DNA of 9,182 bases from JBBPYR01 sp038199755 (GTDB lineage: Bacteria; Chloroflexota; Ktedonobacteria; Ktedonobacterales; Ktedonobacteraceae), in NCBI GenBank assembly GCA_038199755.1, contig JBBPYR010000147.1, positions 1-9,182 of the forward strand, given 5' to 3'. Both the position numbers and the translations under genes were made by a program. Each line of letters starts with the position of its first letter. Position 1 is the first letter of the stretch. Shown here piece by piece: positions 6,053 to 9,182 of the stretch. The notes beneath the pieces were generated by a model. The model was not told the DNA's origin. It was given only the letters and a program-made list of their open reading frames with translations, and made no database searches.

Positions 6053-6059
6053 AGAGGAG
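6053..6059 (+). promoter_or_regulatory. Ribosome binding site of the M55 peptidase gene
   Basis: AGAGGAG lies 5 bases before the ATG at 6065, a near-ideal site that confirms the start predicted from family alignment (DMEG motif at residue 8). Confidence 0.75.
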
Positions 6060-6064
6060 TAGCA

Positions 6065-6883
6065 ATGCGTGTGGTTATCTTATGTGATATGGAAGGCATT
6101 TCCTGCATCCAAACGTGGGAGCAGGTTTCGAGTGGCAGCACCTTTTATGAGCAGAGCCGCAAGCTTTACACTGACGAAATGAATGCAGCCGTGCGTGGTG
6201 TGCGGGCGGCAGGAGCACGAGAAGTGATCGTCGTCGATTGTCATGGTGCAGGTGGTGCGCACAGCTTCAAAAGTTTCCTGCCCGAACACCTGGAGTCAGG
6301 AGCCGAATACGTCTTTGGCTATCCCTGGGCGCGTTACATCGCACCCTATGAGCAGGGTTGCGATGCCATCCTTTTCCTGGGCGCACACGCCATGGCAGGC
6401 ACCGCCAACGGTGTCCTCTGCCATACCGTCTCGTCGGAAGCCTGGTATAATGCCAGCATCAACGGCACCCTCGTCGGCGAAAGTGGCATTCTGGCGGCCA
6501 TCGCTGGCTGCTGGGACATCCCCGCTATCTTCGTTTCTGGCGACGAGGCCACCTGCCAGGAAGTCACAACTCTGCTGGGCAAAGATGTTGTGACGGCACC
6601 AGTCAAAACCGGGCTGGGTCGCTATGCCGCCCGCAACATGGCACCCAAAGACGCCTGCTCGCTGATCGAAATGCGAGCGGCCCAGGCCATCAGTATGCGC
6701 CAGAACTGGCCCCAACCTTATAAAGTGACGGGTCCAGCCACCTTCAAAATCGAACTGGCAACGCCCGACCGCGCACGCGACTTTGTGGGTCGTGCGGGTG
6801 TGCGCATCGAGGGATCGCGCACGGTCCTCTCGACCGCCGATACCTTCTGGCAAGCATGGGATCAGATATGGTACCGCAACTAA
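6065..6883 (+). CDS. M55 family zinc D-aminopeptidase (DppA type)
   Basis: This 272-residue protein matches DppA-type metallopeptidases, which form cytosolic ring-shaped decamers and release N-terminal D-amino acids such as D-Ala from short peptides. The metal-site pattern is complete: D8 and E10 in CDMEGIS, H60 in DCHGAGG, H108 in GAHAM and E139 in GESG. H120 in LCHTVSS fits the extra active-site His. Length is close to the family norm of about 270. No signal peptide is seen. The start is supported by AGAGGAG at 5 bases and by the motif beginning at residue 8. In Bacillus dppA sits with a dipeptide ABC transporter operon; no transporter is visible here. The gene follows the two-helix membrane protein gene by 46 bases and may share its transcript. 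Recycling of D-Ala-containing peptidoglycan peptides is plausible but inferred. Confidence 0.93.
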   Translation: MRVVILCDMEGISCIQTWEQVSSGSTFYEQSRKLYTDEMNAAVRGVRAAGAREVIVVDCHGAGGAHSFKSFLPEHLESGAEYVFGYPWARYIAPYEQGCDAILFLGAHAMAGTANGVLCHTVSSEAWYNASINGTLVGESGILAAIAGCWDIPAIFVSGDEATCQEVTTLLGKDVVTAPVKTGLGRYAARNMAPKDACSLIEMRAAQAISMRQNWPQPYKVTGPATFKIELATPDRARDFVGRAGVRIEGSRTVLSTADTFWQAWDQIWYRN

Positions 6884-7007
6884 GATCATTACTTGCAACA
6901 AGGTACTTTCGGGTTGCTATTGTGCAAAACGTAACGGGCTAACGTACATATGTACAGAGGCATAGAATTAGTATGCCTGAATACATGATATCGAGTCGAG
7001 AAAAAAG
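6884..7007 (+). promoter_or_regulatory. Spacer with palindrome and small hairpin upstream of the TPR gene
   Basis: This 124-base gap contains a perfect 12-base palindrome GTACATATGTAC (6944-6955). A 7-bp inverted repeat follows, AGGCATA (6958-6964) and TATGCCT (6972-6978), with a 7-base loop. AACGTA occurs twice (6928-6933, 6941-6946), the second touching the palindrome. TAGAAT (6963-6968) could be a -10 but has no matching -35. No good terminator for the peptidase gene is visible; a GCAAC/GTTGC pairing near 6891-6916 is weak. The palindromes could be operators, but this is not established. Confidence 0.35.
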
Positions 7008-7250
7008 ATGACACAACACAACCATCACTCCGACATTGCCCATGATGTCGATTACCATATCGTCAATGGAGACCTCAACGAGCTGAATCGTAAAGAAGCT
7101 GCCTTGGCAGCGTACGAAGAGGCTATCCAGATATCTCCATACGAATCACGCTTCTACCAACGTAAAGGCCAAGTGCTTGAGCAACTAGGCCGTCTTGCCG
7201 AGGCAGAACGTGCCTACGAAGACGCGCTCCGCTTGAGCCAGAAGAGCTAA
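7008..7250 (+). CDS. TPR-repeat miniprotein
   Basis: An 80-residue protein made mostly of tetratricopeptide helices. A well-formed TPR spans about 48-79 (YQRKGQVLEQLGRLAEAERA and on), showing the expected G54, L57, G61, A64, A70 and A73-type spacing. A degenerate one spans about 14-47 (including EAALAAYEEAIQISP). The first 14 residues are polar and His-rich (MTQHNHHSDIAHD), which is odd but has no proven role. An in-frame TGA at 6978-6980 rules out any significant upstream extension. The ribosome site is poor (GAGAAAAAAG just before the ATG), which lowers confidence slightly. The family mediates protein-protein contacts; no partner can be named. It is convergent with the chemoreceptor-like gene, with only 16 bases between stops. 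Confidence 0.75.
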   Translation: MTQHNHHSDIAHDVDYHIVNGDLNELNRKEAALAAYEEAIQISPYESRFYQRKGQVLEQLGRLAEAERAYEDALRLSQKS

Positions 7251-7258
7251 GTTTATTG

Positions 7259-7270
7259 ATAGATATCTAT
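7259..7270. repeat. AT-rich palindrome at the convergent gene junction
   Basis: ATAGATATCTAT is a perfect 12-base palindrome that includes the last bases of the chemoreceptor-like gene (stop at 7267-7269) and begins 8 bases after the TPR stop. It is too AT-rich and short for a usual terminator. It may be chance. Confidence 0.3.
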
Positions 7271-8994
7271 ATACGGAAAACGGAGAGGCGCGCACGGACC
7301 GAGTTGCTTAACGTGGTCAGATCAGCGAGAGAGCGTTGCATCTCGCGCATATGCTGCGTAATATCGCTGGTCATGAGCAAAATTTCTGCGACCGCACTCA
7401 CTACAATTTGCGACCCTTGATCCTGGCTCTCGGTGGTAGCACAGATGCCCTGGATAAGATTCGCCATATGTTCAGTCACAATGCTAATCGCCTCTAGCGC
7501 GACACCCGTTTGCATCACCAACTCTGTCTGCCTCACCACCTGCTGCGTGTTCTGCTCAAAGCCATAGGAGACAACACCCGTCTCGTGTTGAATAGTACGA
7601 ATATAGGTGCCTATTTTGCGCGCAGCCTCAGAACTATGCATCGCGAGTGAGCGAATTTCCTGGGCAATTACCGCAAAACCTTTGCCATTTTCACCTGAAC
7701 GGGTGGCTTCAATGGCTGCGTTCAGGGCCAACAGATGCATGCGCGTCGTCAAATCGGCAACATCAGTCACGGCCTTGTTGATTTCCTGGCCACTCTCACC
7801 AAGTTTTTTCATGGTGCGCGTCGATTGCATCGCCGTCTCGCGTACCTTCCCCATGCCATCAACGGCGCGATCAATCGCCGTTTGTCCGTCCATCGTGACT
7901 TCCATTGCCTCTAGCGCACGCCGCGAAAGCTCTTCGGCCCGTTCATAGACTTGGTGCAAGACTTCCGCGATATCGCGAATAGCCGTGGATATCTGATGTA
8001 CCTGCCGCTCCTGCTGGATGGTGTCGCGTACCAGAAACGCGGAGGTCCGTTGCACATTACGCATATGCTCATCAGCTGCATAGGTCATTTGCTGCACATT
8101 ACCCAAAATGTCACTGATCGTCTCCGTCATCGCATTCATGGCTTTGCCTATCGGCTGCAATTTTTGGGGCAGTGGACGAATCCGCATCCGCAGGTCTCCG
8201 CGTTGTATCTGCTCCATGTCTTCGCGTAACTGTACAATACCCTCTTCTAACAGCAGACGCTCAGCCTCGCGCTCCTGAAAAATGCGTGCGTTATCAATCG
8301 CGATAGCCGCCTGATTCGCGAAAAGCTCAATTACTTCGATACCCTCGAGCGTGGGGCGTTTGCCATCCGCGGGATCGTCAAGCGAAAAAAAGCCTAATAG
8401 CTTGCTATCACGTGGGCTAAAAAGAGGAATGAGTAGCTCATCTTGTGGATGCCACCTCCCCTCGATATAGGTCTCCTGTGACAGGCTGACCAAGGAAGCA
8501 ATATCTTGGAAGAGGTGCTGTTGCTGAAAGGGAATAAAATAACTTTGACTGATCAAAAAGGTAGGATGCATCAGCCGCTGTAATTGCTCAAGACTGACAG
8601 GGTTTTCTATGATAAAGTGCTGCTGCTCCTCTGAGAGGCCGGTAAAGGCGAGAGGGCGCACATAGGCATCGTTTTCCTGCACTAAATTGACGACAAGCAT
8701 ACGAAAACCACTACAGGCACTCATGGAAGCAACGACATGTTGGAGGACTTCGGATAACCCTGACTCTACCCTGAGTAAGCTACCCAGGCGAAGGAGTTCC
8801 TTAATCTGCTGAGAATGCCGTTGCCGCTCTGTTACAGAGAATAAATCTGGCACCTGCACCGTAGTGCTGGCAATGCTATGTATGCCGTTTCCATTCGTAT
8901 GAGCAGCTTGTTCACTTGGAGAGCGGAAGCGTACCCGCAAAGGAATGGATTTGCCTTGCGGTCGATGCTCTCTTTGTTCCTTGCGTTCTGACAT
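7267..8994 (-). CDS. Soluble methyl-accepting chemotaxis-like protein with GAF domain
   Basis: A 575-residue chemoreceptor-like protein with no transmembrane segment or signal peptide, so probably cytoplasmic. A basic, disordered N-terminus (1-55) is followed by a GAF-type sensor (about 65-240, ending LFANQAAIAIDNARIFQERE), a HAMP-like helical linker (about 248-300, with MEQIQRGDLRMRI) and a long coiled-coil MCP signalling domain (about 310-575). The hairpin tip LLALNAAIEATRSGENGKGF (421-440) followed by AVIAQEIRSLA (441-451) is conserved. The residues just before it are RMH (418-420) where most MCPs have QTN. There is no CheR-tethering pentapeptide at the C-terminus (ends RLSVFRI). No other che gene is in the window. 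The start at 8994 is the only Met near the N-terminus; its AAAGGA site is about 14 bases away, so initiation may be weak. The GAF ligand is unknown. Confidence 0.92.
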   Translation of the reverse strand: MSERKEQREHRPQGKSIPLRVRFRSPSEQAAHTNGNGIHSIASTTVQVPDLFSVTERQRHSQQIKELLRLGSLLRVESGLSEVLQHVVASMSACSGFRMLVVNLVQENDAYVRPLAFTGLSEEQQHFIIENPVSLEQLQRLMHPTFLISQSYFIPFQQQHLFQDIASLVSLSQETYIEGRWHPQDELLIPLFSPRDSKLLGFFSLDDPADGKRPTLEGIEVIELFANQAAIAIDNARIFQEREAERLLLEEGIVQLREDMEQIQRGDLRMRIRPLPQKLQPIGKAMNAMTETISDILGNVQQMTYAADEHMRNVQRTSAFLVRDTIQQERQVHQISTAIRDIAEVLHQVYERAEELSRRALEAMEVTMDGQTAIDRAVDGMGKVRETAMQSTRTMKKLGESGQEINKAVTDVADLTTRMHLLALNAAIEATRSGENGKGFAVIAQEIRSLAMHSSEAARKIGTYIRTIQHETGVVSYGFEQNTQQVVRQTELVMQTGVALEAISIVTEHMANLIQGICATTESQDQGSQIVVSAVAEILLMTSDITQHMREMQRSLADLTTLSNSVRARLSVFRI

Positions 8995-9014
8995 GAGCAG
9001 TTCTAACGTCCTTT

Positions 9015-9050
9015 TATGATGCCCAATCAGATGATCCTATAGGCATCATA
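9015..9050 (-). promoter_or_regulatory. Inverted repeat overlapping a -10 candidate for the chemoreceptor-like gene
   Basis: TATGATGCC (9015-9023) and GGCATCATA (9042-9050) form a perfect 9-bp inverted repeat with an 18-base spacer. On the minus strand the upstream half begins TATGAT (9050-9045), five of six matches to TATAAT, and the downstream half abuts AAAGGA. A dimeric regulator bound here could cover promoter and leader; in RNA it could fold as a long-loop stem. The repeat is certain; the function is inferred. Confidence 0.45.
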
Positions 9051-9077
9051 TATACCCTATATTCCCATATATCCATA
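9051..9077. repeat. Three tandem 9-base near-repeats
   Basis: TATACCCTA (9051-9059), TATTCCCAT (9060-9068) and ATATCCATA (9069-9077) place a CC/CCC every 9 bases in an AT background. The array lies directly upstream of the TATGAT -10 candidate, where a -35 box or activator sites would be expected. It may be low-complexity sequence. Confidence 0.4.
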
Positions 9078-9182
9078 AATTTCGCTAAAGCGGTGCTTCG
9101 TGAGGATATCACATTTTCTTCCTTGTGTACAGCTTATAGGAGTTATAAGGTAAAAGGGTCAATGCAGGCACTACACGCCAAA
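9078..9182. other. Right-edge intergenic sequence
   Basis: No confident gene. CTTATA (9133-9138) and TATAAG (9144-9149) form a 6-bp inverted repeat around GGAGT. AAAAGGG (9152-9158) precedes an ATG at 9162-9164 that opens a plus-strand frame of seven codons (MQALHAK) to the window edge. This could be the start of a rightward gene divergent from the chemoreceptor-like gene, but the 3-base spacing is short and the frame is too brief to judge. Confidence 0.25.

Noticed and set aside
6296..6901. 201-codon open frame on the minus strand opposite the M55 peptidase gene
   Set aside because: It lies almost entirely antisense to a gene with complete catalytic motifs, resembles no family, and is the usual codon-bias shadow.
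9162..9182. Possible gene start running off the right edge (MQALHAK)
   Set aside because: Only seven codons are visible and the ribosome-site spacing is short, so it is mentioned in the edge feature but not called as a CDS.

Overview
This is a gene-dense bacterial chromosome segment with eight intact protein genes, one probable small gene, and no tRNA, rRNA, CRISPR array or insertion sequence that I can see. Base composition looks slightly above half G+C. The protein mix (a divergent MurJ, split heptose kinase and adenylyltransferase genes, a DUF503/YlxP protein, a soluble GAF-type chemoreceptor-like protein) suggests a soil Chloroflexota, perhaps Ktedonobacteria. That placement is an impression from protein style, not a database result.

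Left half (1-4597, minus strand). Five genes run right to left: a DUF503 protein, a WecG/TagA/CpsF glycosyltransferase, a PfkB kinase of the RfaE1/HldA type, an RfaE2-type cytidylyltransferase-fold adenylyltransferase, and a MurJ/MviN-family lipid flippase. The glycosyltransferase/kinase and kinase/adenylyltransferase junctions are ATGA stop-start overlaps, and the adenylyltransferase and flippase genes are 12 bases apart. The last four genes are therefore almost certainly one operon. Together they suggest making an ADP-activated heptose-like sugar, building a polyprenyl-linked glycan, and flipping it across the membrane. A strong hairpin at the left edge probably ends this operon. By hand alignment the flippase lacks most of the charged cavity residues known from E. 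coli MurJ, so its cargo may not be lipid II.

Centre (4598-6018). A 121-base divergent region holds extended -10 promoter candidates facing both ways. The leftward one would give the DUF503 gene an almost leaderless mRNA. The rightward one serves upp (uracil salvage), which ends in a large two-tier terminator hairpin. Next comes an unrecognised two-helix membrane protein with an acidic Pro-rich N-terminus and a basic C-terminus.

Right part (6019-9182). An M55 (DppA-type) zinc D-aminopeptidase has all its expected metal ligands. An 80-residue TPR miniprotein follows, after a spacer that contains two small palindromes. Convergent to it, 16 bases away, is a 575-residue soluble chemoreceptor-like protein (GAF, HAMP-like linker, MCP signalling domain) with no membrane segment. 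Its upstream region carries a 9-bp inverted repeat overlapping a plausible -10 box, next to three 9-base tandem near-repeats, which look like a regulated promoter.

I found no clear novel defence or mobile system. The most interesting items are the atypical MurJ in a heptose/glycan operon and the promoter architecture of the soluble chemoreceptor-like gene.
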